Shown here piece by piece: positions 20,907 through 29,741 of a stretch of DNA of 64,000 bases. The position numbers and the translations under genes are program-made. The number at the start of each line of letters is the position of its first letter. Within the stretch, counting starts at the first letter, position 1. The notes beneath the pieces were generated by a model. The model searched no databases and was not told the DNA's origin. It saw nothing but the letters and a program-made list of their open reading frames with translations. Source of the stretch: Pseudoxanthomonas jiangsuensis (GTDB taxonomy: Bacteria; Pseudomonadota; Gammaproteobacteria; Xanthomonadales; Xanthomonadaceae); NCBI RefSeq assembly GCF_010093185.1, contig NZ_PDWL01000015.1, forward strand, positions 45,431 through 109,430, written 5' to 3'.

Positions 20907-23027
20907 ATGCGCGACCGACGCCTCACCGCCTTGCCCGCCCGTCATGCCCGCGCCGACCGCACGCCGTCGCGTCGCCCGCGGACGTGGCACCTGTCCGCAC
21001 TGACGGCGCTTCTGGCCTTCGCCACCGCCCTGCCCGCCACGGCCGCGACCCTGGCCCGGATCGCCTCGCCCGGCGACGTCCTCACCGTGACCCTGGAATC
21101 GCAGCACGAGGACCGCCTCGCCTACCGGGTGGAGCGCAAGGGCACGCCGGTGATCGCACCGTCGCGGCTGGGCTTCGTGCTCGGCGACGGCCGCCTCGAG
21201 CGCAACCTGGAACTGGTCGGCCAGTCCAGCCGCAGCGTCGACCAGACCTGGGAACAGCCCTGGGGCGAGCGCCGGCTGACCCGCAACCGCTACAACGAAC
21301 TGCGCGCCCGCTTCGCCGAGAAGCCGGTGGATGCGCGCCATCCGGGCCGCCGCATCGACCTGGTGTTCCGGGTCTACGACGACGGCATCGGCTTCCGCTA
21401 CGAGTTCCCCGAACAGGCGGCGAAGGAGGTGCGGATCCGCCAGGAGCTGACCGAGTTCGCCCTGGCCGACGCCGCGCGCACCACCGCCTGGTGGATCCCG
21501 GCGTTCGAGTGGAACCGCGAGGAATACCTGTATTCGCGCACGCCCCTGCAGCAGATCGGCACCGCGCAGACGCCGCTGACCCTGCGCACCGGCGACGGCC
21601 TGCACGTGTCGATCCACGAGGCCGCGCTGGTCGACTACGCCGGCATGAACCTGGCCCGCGGGGACGGCGACGTGCTGCGCGCCGCGCTCACGCCGGGCAA
21701 CGACCATTCCGCCCCAGTGGTCCGCGCCACCCCGTTCACCACGCCCTGGCGCACGATCCAGGTCGGCGAGCGCGCCGGCGACCTGGCGCAGTCCAGCCTG
21801 ATCCTCAACCTCAACGAGCCCAACGCCATCGGCGACGTGAGCTGGTTCACGCCGGCCAAGTACGTCGGGGTGTGGTGGTCCCTGCACCTGGAGACCGAGA
21901 CCTGGGGCACCGGGCCGAAGCACGGCGCGACCACGGCCAATACCCGGCGCTACATCGACTTCGCCGCCGCCAACGGCTTCCGCGGGGTGCTGGTCGAGGG
22001 CTGGAACCCGGGCTGGGACGGCAACTGGTTCGCCAACGGCTGGGGCTTCGACTTCACCCGGGCCACCCCGGACTTCGACCTGGAAGGCCTGGCAAAGTAC
22101 GCCGCGGGCAAGGGCGTGCACCTGGTTGGCCACCACGAGACCGCCTGCGCGGTCAGCCACTACGAGCGCCAGCTGCCGGCCGCGCTCGACCTGTACGCGC
22201 GCAACGGCGTGGACGTGGTCAAGACCGGCTACGTCTGCGACGCCGGCGACATCCAGCGCCAGGATCGCGCCGGCGGCCCGGTCGTGCGCGAGTGGCACGA
22301 AGGCCAGTGGATGAGCAACCACCACCTGCGGGTGCTGGAGGCCGCGGCGAAGCGCCATGTCGCGGTCAACTCGCACGAGCCGATCAAGGACACCGGCCTG
22401 CGCCGCACGTACCCGAACTGGGTCTCGCGCGAGGGCGCGCGCGGCATGGAGTTCGCCGCCTGGGGCAATCCGCCCAACCCGCCGGAGCACGAGGCGACCC
22501 TGGTGTTCACCCGGATGCTGGCCGGGCCGATGGACTTCACCCCGGGCATCGTCAGCCTGAAGGGTCGCAACGGCCAGCTCCTGCGCAGCACCCTGGCCAA
22601 GCAGCTGGCGCTGTACGTGGTCCTGTACAGCCCGATCCAGATGGTGGCCGACCTGCCCGAGCACTATGCCGAACATCCGGACGCGTTCCGTTTCATCCAG
22701 GACGTGGCGGTGGACTGGGAGGAAAGCGTGGTGGTCGATGGCGAGGTCGGCGAGTACGCGACCATCGCGCGCAAGGTCCGTGGCGGCGACGCGTGGTTCC
22801 TGGGCAGCGTCGGCGACGACCGCCCGCGCAGCCTGCGCACGCCGCTGTCCTTCCTCGAGCCGGGGCGCCGCTACCGCGCCGAGATCTACCGCGACGGTGC
22901 GGGTGCGGACTGGGAGAAGAATCCGTTCGCCTTCGTCCGCGAGACCCGGGAGGTCGGCCGCGACGACGTGCTGACCCTGGAGCTGGGGCGCGGCGGCGGC
23001 CAGGCGATCCGCTTCGTGCCGCTCTGA
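20907..23027 (+). CDS. GH97 alpha-glucosidase (SusB-like)
   Basis: Exo-acting alpha-glucosidase releasing glucose from malto-oligosaccharides, 706 residues, with a signal peptide ending near LLAFATALPATAA (about residue 47), so probably periplasmic. The family 97 barrel contains VEGWNPGWDGNWFANGWGFD, VDVVKTGYVCDAGD, GQWMSNHHLRVLEAAAKR, VNSHE (E491) and GLRRTYPNWVSREGARGMEF. The KTGYV and NSHE motifs match the calcium-dependent inverting SusB type rather than the retaining branch, which has an Asp nucleophile. ATG 20907 is used; an in-frame GTG at 20895 overlapping the pullulanase stop is an alternative. It is co-transcribed with pullulanase. Confidence 0.92.
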   Translation: MRDRRLTALPARHARADRTPSRRPRTWHLSALTALLAFATALPATAATLARIASPGDVLTVTLESQHEDRLAYRVERKGTPVIAPSRLGFVLGDGRLERNLELVGQSSRSVDQTWEQPWGERRLTRNRYNELRARFAEKPVDARHPGRRIDLVFRVYDDGIGFRYEFPEQAAKEVRIRQELTEFALADAARTTAWWIPAFEWNREEYLYSRTPLQQIGTAQTPLTLRTGDGLHVSIHEAALVDYAGMNLARGDGDVLRAALTPGNDHSAPVVRATPFTTPWRTIQVGERAGDLAQSSLILNLNEPNAIGDVSWFTPAKYVGVWWSLHLETETWGTGPKHGATTANTRRYIDFAAANGFRGVLVEGWNPGWDGNWFANGWGFDFTRATPDFDLEGLAKYAAGKGVHLVGHHETACAVSHYERQLPAALDLYARNGVDVVKTGYVCDAGDIQRQDRAGGPVVREWHEGQWMSNHHLRVLEAAAKRHVAVNSHEPIKDTGLRRTYPNWVSREGARGMEFAAWGNPPNPPEHEATLVFTRMLAGPMDFTPGIVSLKGRNGQLLRSTLAKQLALYVVLYSPIQMVADLPEHYAEHPDAFRFIQDVAVDWEESVVVDGEVGEYATIARKVRGGDAWFLGSVGDDRPRSLRTPLSFLEPGRRYRAEIYRDGAGADWEKNPFAFVRETREVGRDDVLTLELGRGGGQAIRFVPL

Positions 23028-23051
23028 AGCCGGGTTGCGAAAGACGCTGGA

Positions 23052-23069
23052 TCCCCGCCTGCGCGGGGA
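23052..23069. repeat. Dispersed hairpin repeat at a convergent gene end
   Basis: TCCCCGC-CTGC-GCGGGGA within the wider sequence GCTGGATCCCCGCC, a short intergenic repeat common in proteobacteria, whose translation typically reads AQAGIQ. It lies between the convergent GH97 and amylase genes and may help end both transcripts, although the T run is missing. Confidence 0.6.
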
Positions 23070-23081
23070 CGACGGCCCCGC

Positions 23082-25721
23082 TCAGGGCAGCTCGATCAAC
23101 ATCGCGTCCATCACCTTCGGCCCGTCGGCGCGGCCGCCGCCGATGGTGTGTCCGCCGGCCTGCGGCGCCAGCGCGCGGTAGCCGCCGTCGTAGTCCCAGG
23201 TGGTGAGGTACAGGCGCGCGCCCGACAGCGAAGCCGGCCGGCCGATCGCCTCGGCCGGCAGCGACAGGCGCAGCCTCCCCTGCCCGCGGTCCACGTCCAG
23301 GCGTGCCGCCACCGGTGCGGGGGTGCCCTCGTGGCTGGCGCCCGCGCCTTCGCTCGAGAACAGGGCGTTGCTCCAGCCGCCGGCGCGCAGCCGGTAGTGC
23401 CAGCGCATGCCGTCCGGCAGTGCGTCGTTCTGCATCGGCATCGCGCTGGCGCCGCCGTCGCGCCCGGGCAGCTCCAGGAAGGCGGTGACCAGCAGGTGGT
23501 CGAAGCCGTTGGGCGGGTTCCAGTCGGCGACCAGGTCGCGCAGCTGCAGGTCGATCCGCAGGGAACCGCCGGAGGCGGCCACCTCGGCGCCGAGCAGGTC
23601 CAGGGTGTGCCGGCCCTGCCAGCTGGCTTCGCGCGGATACACGTAGCGGCCGTCGGGGCCGCGGTCGTCGCCGGCCGGATCGGCGACCCGCGCCAGCACC
23701 TGCCATTGCCGTTCGACCCGGAACCGTGCCGGCGCCGAGGCTTGGCCCGCGTCCGCCGACCAGGCCACCAAGGCGTGCTCCAGTGCCGGATCGACCAGGC
23801 TGGCGGTATCGACCGAGGCCTGCCAGCGGCCGTCGGCGGCCACCGCCACCTCCTGCGCCGCGGCGATGTCGCCATCCAGCACCAGCGACAGCCGCGCCAG
23901 TCCCGGCGCGCGGCCCGAGACCTGCAGTTCGCCCGGCACCCGCTCCGGCACCGGGTCGAGCACGATCCGGCCCGCCGACGCCTTCGATGCGGAACGCGGC
24001 GAAGTCCCGGCCGTGCCCGCCTCCGCCATCCACACCAGGCCCGCGCGCGGCGGCAGCACCAGTCCGATCCGGCCCTGCCCGTCCACCTCCAGCACCGGCG
24101 CCTGGCCGTCGATCGCGAATGCGGGCGCCAGCCGGGTGCCCGGCGCCAGCCCCGTGTCCAGCCCGGCCATCAGCGCTGGCCGGTCGGAAGAGTTGAACGC
24201 CACCAGCGCCTGGCGGCCTTCGTGGTCGATCCGCCAGGCCAGCGCGCCGGCGGTCGCGGTGTTGGTGGCCAGCACCGTCGGCACCCCGCGCGAGAACAGC
24301 AGGTCGCCGCGGCGCAGGCCGATGGCCTTCTGCAGGTAACGGTACAACGGCGCATCGGCATCGAAATGGTCGCGGCCGCCGCTGCCGTGGCCGCCGGCGA
24401 ACATCGCCTGGCGCTGGGCGGCGAAGCCCTGCTCGGTGCCGTAGTAGATGGTCGGGATGCCCGGCAGGGTCATGATCGCCAGCAGCGCCTGCTTCAACCC
24501 GGCCTCGCTGCCGCCGGCCAGGAACCGGTCCAGGTCGTGGTTGTCGACGAAGGTCGGCATCAGGTGCGGGCGGGCGTGGATCGCCATCATGCTCTCGATC
24601 CGGTGGCCCAGCTCGGCGGTGGGATGGCCGCGCCCGAACACGTCGCCCAGGGTGCCGTACAGCGGGAAGTTGATCATCGCCGGCAGCCGTTCCTCGCCGG
24701 CATCGCCGCGGACGTAGCGCTCGATCTTGCGCGCGCCTGCGTCGGCGTACCCGCGGTCGATGGCGAAGCCCTCGCCGAACACATGGAACGCGGGCCGCCC
24801 GGCGCGGCGCGCGGCCTCGGCGATGCCCGGCGCCTGCGGATCGCGGGCGTGCATGAAGTCGGCGAAGTAGTCCTCCGGCACGTAGAACGCGGTATCGACC
24901 CGGAATGCGTCCACTCCAACCTTGCCGATCCAGTCGCCGTAGGCCCGGCGCAGGGCGCGGCGCACCTCGGGGTTCTCGGTGTTGAGGTCGTCCAGGCCGG
25001 CCAGCTGGAAATCGGTCTCCTGGCGGCGCTGGCCGAAGTCGGCGATGTCCGGGGTCCAGTGGTAGACCGCGGCGTCGCGATCGCGGCGCGAGCGGGCGTC
25101 GTTGCGGTCGAACGGCGGCTGCACCGGCGCGCGCCGGCCGCGGCTGTCCGCGGTGCGGTGGAAGCCGCGCGCAGGCGCACCGGCGCGCCATTCCCCGGCG
25201 CGGTACTGGAAGTAGTCGCCGGTGTGGTTGACCACGATGTCCTGGACCAGCTGCATGCCGCAGGCGTGCAGGGCGTCGGCCAGGGCGCGGTAATCGTCCA
25301 GGCTGCCGTAGTGCGCATCCACCTCCGAGAAGTCCTCGGCCCAGTAGCCGTGGTAGCCGCCGTAGCCGACCCGCGGGTTCCACCACTGGTTGGCCACCGG
25401 CGGGGTGATCCACAGCGCGCTCGCGCCCAGGCCGCGCAGGTAGTCCAGCCGGTTTCGCAGGCCGCGCAGGTCGCCGCCGCTCCAGCGCGCGTTGTCGGCC
25501 GGATCGTACTCGTCCGCGCCCTGGTCGTTGTTGGAGGGATCGCCGTCGTCGAAGCGGTCGATCATCGCGAAGTAAATCACCTGGTCGCGCCAGTCCGGCG
25601 CGGTGGATGCGGCCTGCTGCCCGGCGCAGGCCGATGGCGTGGCCTGCGCGATGAGCGGCGCGGCCGCGAGTGCGGCGATGCAGCATGCGCGGATCGCTCC
25701 GCGGGCTCCCGTCGTTGCCAT
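23082..25721 (-). CDS. Large secreted GH13 alpha-amylase with extra C-terminal domains
   Basis: Extracellular or periplasmic amylase of 879 residues. Signal peptide about residues 1-28 (ACCIAALAAAPLIAQA). The GH13 barrel has region I DIVVNHTGDY (161-170), region II DAFRVDT with nucleophile D276, region III FGEGF with E317 and region IV VDNHD with D396. After the beta-sandwich (to about residue 580) come roughly 300 more residues: a PKVD-free Ala/Gly-rich linker-like part and a C-terminal module (RVADPAGDDRGPDGRYVYP, LRIDLQLRDLVADWNPPNGF, YLTTWDYDGGYRAL) that resembles the glucodextranase C-terminal binding module. The ATG at 25721 follows GGGAGGGGG. Transcribed divergently from xgtA across an operator-like palindrome. 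Confidence 0.92.
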   Translation of the reverse strand: MATTGARGAIRACCIAALAAAPLIAQATPSACAGQQAASTAPDWRDQVIYFAMIDRFDDGDPSNNDQGADEYDPADNARWSGGDLRGLRNRLDYLRGLGASALWITPPVANQWWNPRVGYGGYHGYWAEDFSEVDAHYGSLDDYRALADALHACGMQLVQDIVVNHTGDYFQYRAGEWRAGAPARGFHRTADSRGRRAPVQPPFDRNDARSRRDRDAAVYHWTPDIADFGQRRQETDFQLAGLDDLNTENPEVRRALRRAYGDWIGKVGVDAFRVDTAFYVPEDYFADFMHARDPQAPGIAEAARRAGRPAFHVFGEGFAIDRGYADAGARKIERYVRGDAGEERLPAMINFPLYGTLGDVFGRGHPTAELGHRIESMMAIHARPHLMPTFVDNHDLDRFLAGGSEAGLKQALLAIMTLPGIPTIYYGTEQGFAAQRQAMFAGGHGSGGRDHFDADAPLYRYLQKAIGLRRGDLLFSRGVPTVLATNTATAGALAWRIDHEGRQALVAFNSSDRPALMAGLDTGLAPGTRLAPAFAIDGQAPVLEVDGQGRIGLVLPPRAGLVWMAEAGTAGTSPRSASKASAGRIVLDPVPERVPGELQVSGRAPGLARLSLVLDGDIAAAQEVAVAADGRWQASVDTASLVDPALEHALVAWSADAGQASAPARFRVERQWQVLARVADPAGDDRGPDGRYVYPREASWQGRHTLDLLGAEVAASGGSLRIDLQLRDLVADWNPPNGFDHLLVTAFLELPGRDGGASAMPMQNDALPDGMRWHYRLRAGGWSNALFSSEGAGASHEGTPAPVAARLDVDRGQGRLRLSLPAEAIGRPASLSGARLYLTTWDYDGGYRALAPQAGGHTIGGGRADGPKVMDAMLIELP

Positions 25722-25826
25722 TCCCCCTCCCTTTCGCCGTGCGGCCGCGGCTGCGGCCTTCGCGTGGCGGCCGGAGTATTCCATCGCCGCGAGCCGCGAT
25801 CAGTGCCGGAAGATGCGCGGATGCGA

Positions 25827-25840
25827 TGAATACGTATGCA
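25827..25840. promoter_or_regulatory. Probable LacI-family operator, amylase/xgtA promoter
   Basis: TGAATACGTATGCA, the reverse complement of the site at 17986-17999 and, again, a 14-bp palindrome with a single mismatched pair. It sits in the 195-bp gap between the divergent amylase and xgtA genes. Confidence 0.75.
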
Positions 25841-25846
25841 GGTCGA

Positions 25847-25874
25847 TTGCCGCGGCGGAGGCCACGACTACCAT
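25847..25874 (+). promoter_or_regulatory. Possible xgtA promoter
   Basis: TTGCCG, 16 bases, TACCAT, located 6-34 bases downstream of the operator palindrome and about 43 bases before the xgtA start. The matching TACCAT at the same distance from the MFS operator adds support. Confidence 0.4.
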
Positions 25875-25916
25875 AGCCCCCGCGCCGGAACGCCGGCACT
25901 CCAACCGGTCCTCCGT

Positions 25917-27530
25917 ATGTCCGAATCTCCCTGGTGGCGCGGTGCCGTCATCTACCAGATCTACCCGCGCAGCTTCCTGGACGCCAGCGGCGACGGCGTC
26001 GGCGACCTGCCCGGGATCATCGACCGCCTCGACTACGTCGCCAGCCTGGGCGTGGACGCGATCTGGATCTCGCCGTTCTTCAAGTCGCCGATGGCCGACT
26101 TCGGCTACGACATCGCCGACTACCGCCAGGTGGATCCGCTGTTCGGCTCGCTGGAGGATTTCGACCGGCTGCTGGCCAAGGCCCACGGCCTGGGCATCCG
26201 GGTGATGATCGACCAGGTGCTCAGCCACACCTCGACCGAGCACGAGTGGTTCCGCCAGAGCCGGCTGAGCCGCGACAACCCCAAGGCCGACTGGTACGTG
26301 TGGGCCGACCCGGCGCAGGACGGCACCGCGCCCAACAACTGGATGTCGCTGTTCGGCGGCGTGGCCTGGCAGTGGGAGCCGCGGCGCGAGCAGTACTACC
26401 TGCACAACTTCCTGACCTCGCAGCCGGATCTGAACTTCCACAACCCGGAGGTCCAGGCCGCGGTCCTGGACAACGTCGAGTTCTGGCTGGCGCGCGGGGT
26501 CGACGGCCTGCGCCTGGACGCGATCAACTTCTGCTTCCACGACCCGCAGCTGCGCGACAACCCGCCCAAGCCGAAGGAGATGCGCACCGGCCGCGGCTTC
26601 AGCCCGGACAACCCCTACGCCTACCAGTACCACTGGTACAACAACACCCGGCCCGAGAACATCCCGTTCCTCGAGGACCTGCGCGCCCTGCTGGACCGCT
26701 ACCCGGGCACGGCGGCGCTGGGCGAGATCTCCTCGGAGGACTCGCTGGCCACCACCGCCGAGTACACCTCCGGCCAGCGCCTGCACATGGGCTACAGCTT
26801 CGAGCTGCTGGTGGACGACTTCAGCGTCGATTACATCCGCGGCACGGTCTCGCGCCTGGAGGCGGCGATGACCGAGGGCTGGCCGTGCTGGGCGGTGTCC
26901 AACCACGACGTGCAGCGCGCGGTGACCCGCTGGGGCGGGCAGGATCCCTCGCCGGCGCTGGCGAAGATGCTGGTGGCGATGGTCTGCTCGCTGCGCGGCT
27001 CGGTCTGCCTCTACCAGGGCGAGGAACTGGGCCTGCCGGAGGCCGAGGTGCCGTTCGAGGCGCTGCAGGACCCCTACGGCATCACCTTCTGGCCCAACTT
27101 CAAGGGCCGCGACGGCTGCCGCACGCCGATGCCGTGGACCGGCGCGGCCGATGCCGGCTTCAGCGCCGCCGCGCCCTGGCTGCCGGTACCCGAGGCCCAT
27201 CGCGCGCTGGCGGTGGAGCGGCAGGAGGCCGACCCGGGCTCGGTGCTCAACGCCTTCCGCGCCTTCATGCGCTGGCGCAAGGCGCAGCCGGCGCTGGTGC
27301 AGGGCTCGATCGCGTTCCTGGCCACCGGCGAGCCGGTGCTGGCATTCGTCCGCGAGCACGCCGGGCAGAGGCTGCTGGCCGCGTTCAACCTGTCCGCCGC
27401 GCCGGCGTCGCTGGCGCTGCCGGAAGGCGCCTGGACGGTACTGGACGGGCACGGACTCGGCGCGCCGGCGGTGGCCGGCGACCAGACCACGCTGCCGGCC
27501 TACGGGGTGCTGTTCGCCGCAGCCGGCTGA
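25917..27530 (+). CDS. xgtA: Cytoplasmic GH13 alpha-glucosidase, XgtA type
   Basis: Alpha-glucosidase with transglucosylation ability, 537 residues without signal peptide. It closely resembles the Xanthomonas campestris alpha-glucosyl transfer enzyme XgtA over its whole length: MSESPWWRGAVIYQIYPRSF, DFGYDIADYRQVDPLFGSL, GVDGLRLDAINF with nucleophile D201, ALGEISSEDSLATTAEYT with acid/base E270 and SNHDVQRAVTRWGG with D331. It would split imported maltose or malto-oligosaccharides to glucose. The ATG at 25917 gives the family start; a longer frame upstream crosses the operator. Promoter faces away from the large amylase. Confidence 0.94.
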   Translation: MSESPWWRGAVIYQIYPRSFLDASGDGVGDLPGIIDRLDYVASLGVDAIWISPFFKSPMADFGYDIADYRQVDPLFGSLEDFDRLLAKAHGLGIRVMIDQVLSHTSTEHEWFRQSRLSRDNPKADWYVWADPAQDGTAPNNWMSLFGGVAWQWEPRREQYYLHNFLTSQPDLNFHNPEVQAAVLDNVEFWLARGVDGLRLDAINFCFHDPQLRDNPPKPKEMRTGRGFSPDNPYAYQYHWYNNTRPENIPFLEDLRALLDRYPGTAALGEISSEDSLATTAEYTSGQRLHMGYSFELLVDDFSVDYIRGTVSRLEAAMTEGWPCWAVSNHDVQRAVTRWGGQDPSPALAKMLVAMVCSLRGSVCLYQGEELGLPEAEVPFEALQDPYGITFWPNFKGRDGCRTPMPWTGAADAGFSAAAPWLPVPEAHRALAVERQEADPGSVLNAFRAFMRWRKAQPALVQGSIAFLATGEPVLAFVREHAGQRLLAAFNLSAAPASLALPEGAWTVLDGHGLGAPAVAGDQTTLPAYGVLFAAAG

Positions 27531-27551
27531 CGCGCCGCGCCCGCGGGCGGC

Positions 27552-28424
27552 TCACGCCCCCGTGCGTGCGCCGCCGTTGACCTGCAGCACCTGGCCGGTG
27601 ACGAAGCTGGCGTCCTCGCTGGCCAGGAAGACGTAGGCCGGCGCCACTTCCGCCGGCTGCCCGGGCCGTTGCATCAGGGTGTCGCTGCCGAACTCGGCCA
27701 CCTGCTTCGGGGTGAACGAAGCCGGGATCAGCGGCGTCCACACCGGCCCAGGGGCTACGGCATTGACCCGGATCCCGCGCTCGGCCAGCGACTGCGCCAG
27801 GGAGAAGGTCATCGCGTGGATCGCGCCCTTGGTCGCCGCGTAGTCCAGCAGGGTGGCGTGGCCGCGCACCCCGGTGATCGAACCGGTGTTGACGATGCAG
27901 CCGCCCGGCTCCAGGTGCGGCAGGGCCGCGTCGACCAGGTGGAAGTACGAGAACAGGTTGTTGGCGAAGGTGTCGCGCAGGCGCGCCGGGGTCAGTTCCT
28001 CCGCGTCCTCGACCGGGTACTGGCGGGCGTGGTTGTTGACCAGCACGTCCAGCCGCCCGAACCGCTTCACCACCCGCTCGACCAGCTGCCGGCAGCGCGC
28101 CGGCGCGCGCAGGTCGGTCCGCACCGACAGGCACTGGCCGCCCGCGGCCTCGACCATCGCCACCGTGCGCGCCGCGTCCTCGGCTTCGCGCGGCGACAGC
28201 CAGGCGATCGCCACCTGCGCGCCCTCCAGGGCGAAGTGCACCGCCACCGCCTGGCCGATGCCGCTGTCGCCCCCGGTGACCAGCGCGACCTTGCCCTGCA
28301 GGCGGCCGCTGCCGCGGTAGCCGGCACGCACCACCACCGGCTCGGGCCGCATCTTCGACTGCACGCCCGGTTGCCGCCGCTGCCTCTGCGGCGGGTTGAT
28401 CTTCTTCTTCGCCTTGCCGGCCAT
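27552..28424 (-). CDS. SDR-family oxidoreductase (YghA-like)
   Basis: NAD(P)-dependent short-chain dehydrogenase of 290 residues. A basic N-terminal extension (MAGKAKKKINPPQRQRRQPG) precedes the Rossmann fold: cofactor motif TGGDSGIGQAVAV, NNHA in place of the common NNAG, catalytic Ser in VNTGSITG, and YAATKGA (YxxxK). It ends in VTGQVLQVNGGART. The extension and MRPEPVVVRAGYRGSGRLQG linker resemble the general-stress SDRs related to E. coli YghA. GAGGAGA lies upstream of the ATG. It converges on xgtA with 21 bp between stops. Substrate unknown. Confidence 0.9.
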   Translation of the reverse strand: MAGKAKKKINPPQRQRRQPGVQSKMRPEPVVVRAGYRGSGRLQGKVALVTGGDSGIGQAVAVHFALEGAQVAIAWLSPREAEDAARTVAMVEAAGGQCLSVRTDLRAPARCRQLVERVVKRFGRLDVLVNNHARQYPVEDAEELTPARLRDTFANNLFSYFHLVDAALPHLEPGGCIVNTGSITGVRGHATLLDYAATKGAIHAMTFSLAQSLAERGIRVNAVAPGPVWTPLIPASFTPKQVAEFGSDTLMQRPGQPAEVAPAYVFLASEDASFVTGQVLQVNGGARTGA

Positions 28425-28593
28425 GGCCGTCTCCTCTTCAGCGCGATCCTCCGGGAGCCCCAGCCTGGGACCGGGCGTGTCGCCGCGCCGTGGCGGCTTC
28501 GCGAAGGCGACGTCCATGGCGCGGCCTTCGCGGCGGATTCACCGCCGGCGCGCGAGCGTGGACGCCACCACCCCCAACCACCGGAACCCCGGC

Positions 28594-29733
28594 ATGCCGT
28601 CCATGTCGCCCGTCCCTGCGCCGCCGCGCAGCGTGTTCACCGCCGACGCCTGCGCCTGTCCCCGCGATGTCCATGAACGCGCCAGCCAGGCCTGGGCGGC
28701 GCGGCGCCTGGCCACCCTGCTGGGCTGGGAGTTCGCCGGCGCGCACGATCCGCGCAGTCCGTCACCGCAGCCCGGACGCGCCTACTTCGTTCCGGACGAG
28801 ACCCTGACCACGGCCCAGGCCGACGCGCTGGGCATCGCCGGCGAGGACGACCTGTTCGGCGGGGTGGTCCCGCACGCCTTCGTCGCCAGCAAGGTGGTCA
28901 CCCATGCCCTGCCCGGTCCCGGCTCGGCCGCGCCTGAAGGCTGGGCTCACGCCCTGGGCGCCCACCTGGCAGGAACGGTGCTGCCGGGCTTCAGCGTGTT
29001 CGATCCGGACGAGGTCGAGGCCGCCGGGCTGCGCCTGCTGGCGCTCGGCGGCCAGGTCCGGCTCAAGCCGGCGCAGGCGCGCGGCGGCGGCGGCCAGCAG
29101 CTGGTCGCCGATCCGCAGGCCCTGCGCGAGGCCGCCGCCGCGCTCGATCCCGACTCCATCCGCCGCTACGGCCTGGTGCTGGAACAGCACCTCGACCAGG
29201 CCGACACCGTCAGCGTCGGCGAGATCCGGGTCGCCGGGCTGCGCCTGGCCTACCTCGGCCGCCAGCGCCAGATCCGCGACCGCCAGGGCGAGGAGGTCTA
29301 CGGCGGTTCCAGCCTGCGGGTGGTGCGCGGCGGCCTGGAGGCCCTGCAGGACCACGCCCGCGACGCCACCGAACGCACGGCCCTGCGCCAGGTGCTGGCC
29401 TACGACGCGGCGGTGCAGGCGGCCTATCCGGGCTTCTACGCCTCGCGCCGCAATTACGACGTGGTCGCCGGGCTGGATCCGGCCGGACGCTGGCGCTGCG
29501 GAGTGCTCGAGCAGTCCTGGCGCCTGGGCGGCGCCTCGCCGGCCGAACTGGCGGCGCTGGAGGTGTTCCTCGCCGGCGACGACGGCCAGCCCCTGGACGT
29601 GTCCTGCCACGAGTCGCACGATCCGGAGCAGGCGCCGCCGCCGGGCGCGCAGGTGCACTTCCACGATCCGGCCGCCGTGCGCGGGCCGGTGCTGAAGTAC
29701 GCCCTGGTCGACCCCGTTCCCGTCCTGTCATAG
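28594..29733 (+). CDS. DUF3182 protein, ATP-grasp-like
   Basis: About 379 residues, cytoplasmic. I recognise the family as DUF3182, found in xanthomonads and Burkholderiales. Parts look ATP-grasp-like: [20 protein letters not shown] could be the Gly-rich ATP loop, followed by [20 protein letters not shown] and, late in the chain, [20 protein letters not shown]. Function is unknown; a ligase or amidation reaction would follow from an ATP-grasp fold. ATG 28594 is used, with a second ATG three codons in. It is followed after 8 bp by an alpha/beta hydrolase, probably in one operon, and is divergent from the SDR gene. Confidence 0.75.
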   Translation: MPSMSPVPAPPRSVFTADACACPRDVHERASQAWAARRLATLLGWEFAGAHDPRSPSPQPGRAYFVPDETLTTAQADALGIAGEDDLFGGVVPHAFVASKVVTHALPGPGSAAPEGWAHALGAHLAGTVLPGFSVFDPDEVEAAGLRLLALGGQVRLKPAQARGGGGQQLVADPQALREAAAALDPDSIRRYGLVLEQHLDQADTVSVGEIRVAGLRLAYLGRQRQIRDRQGEEVYGGSSLRVVRGGLEALQDHARDATERTALRQVLAYDAAVQAAYPGFYASRRNYDVVAGLDPAGRWRCGVLEQSWRLGGASPAELAALEVFLAGDDGQPLDVSCHESHDPEQAPPPGAQVHFHDPAAVRGPVLKYALVDPVPVLS

Positions 29734-29741
29734 AACCGTTC

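Noticed and set aside
18309..23027. Apparent 1572-codon frame fusing pullulanase region to GH97
   Set aside because: The first 860 codons are an out-of-frame Arg/Pro-rich shadow of pullulanase; GH97 begins at its own signal peptide near 20907.
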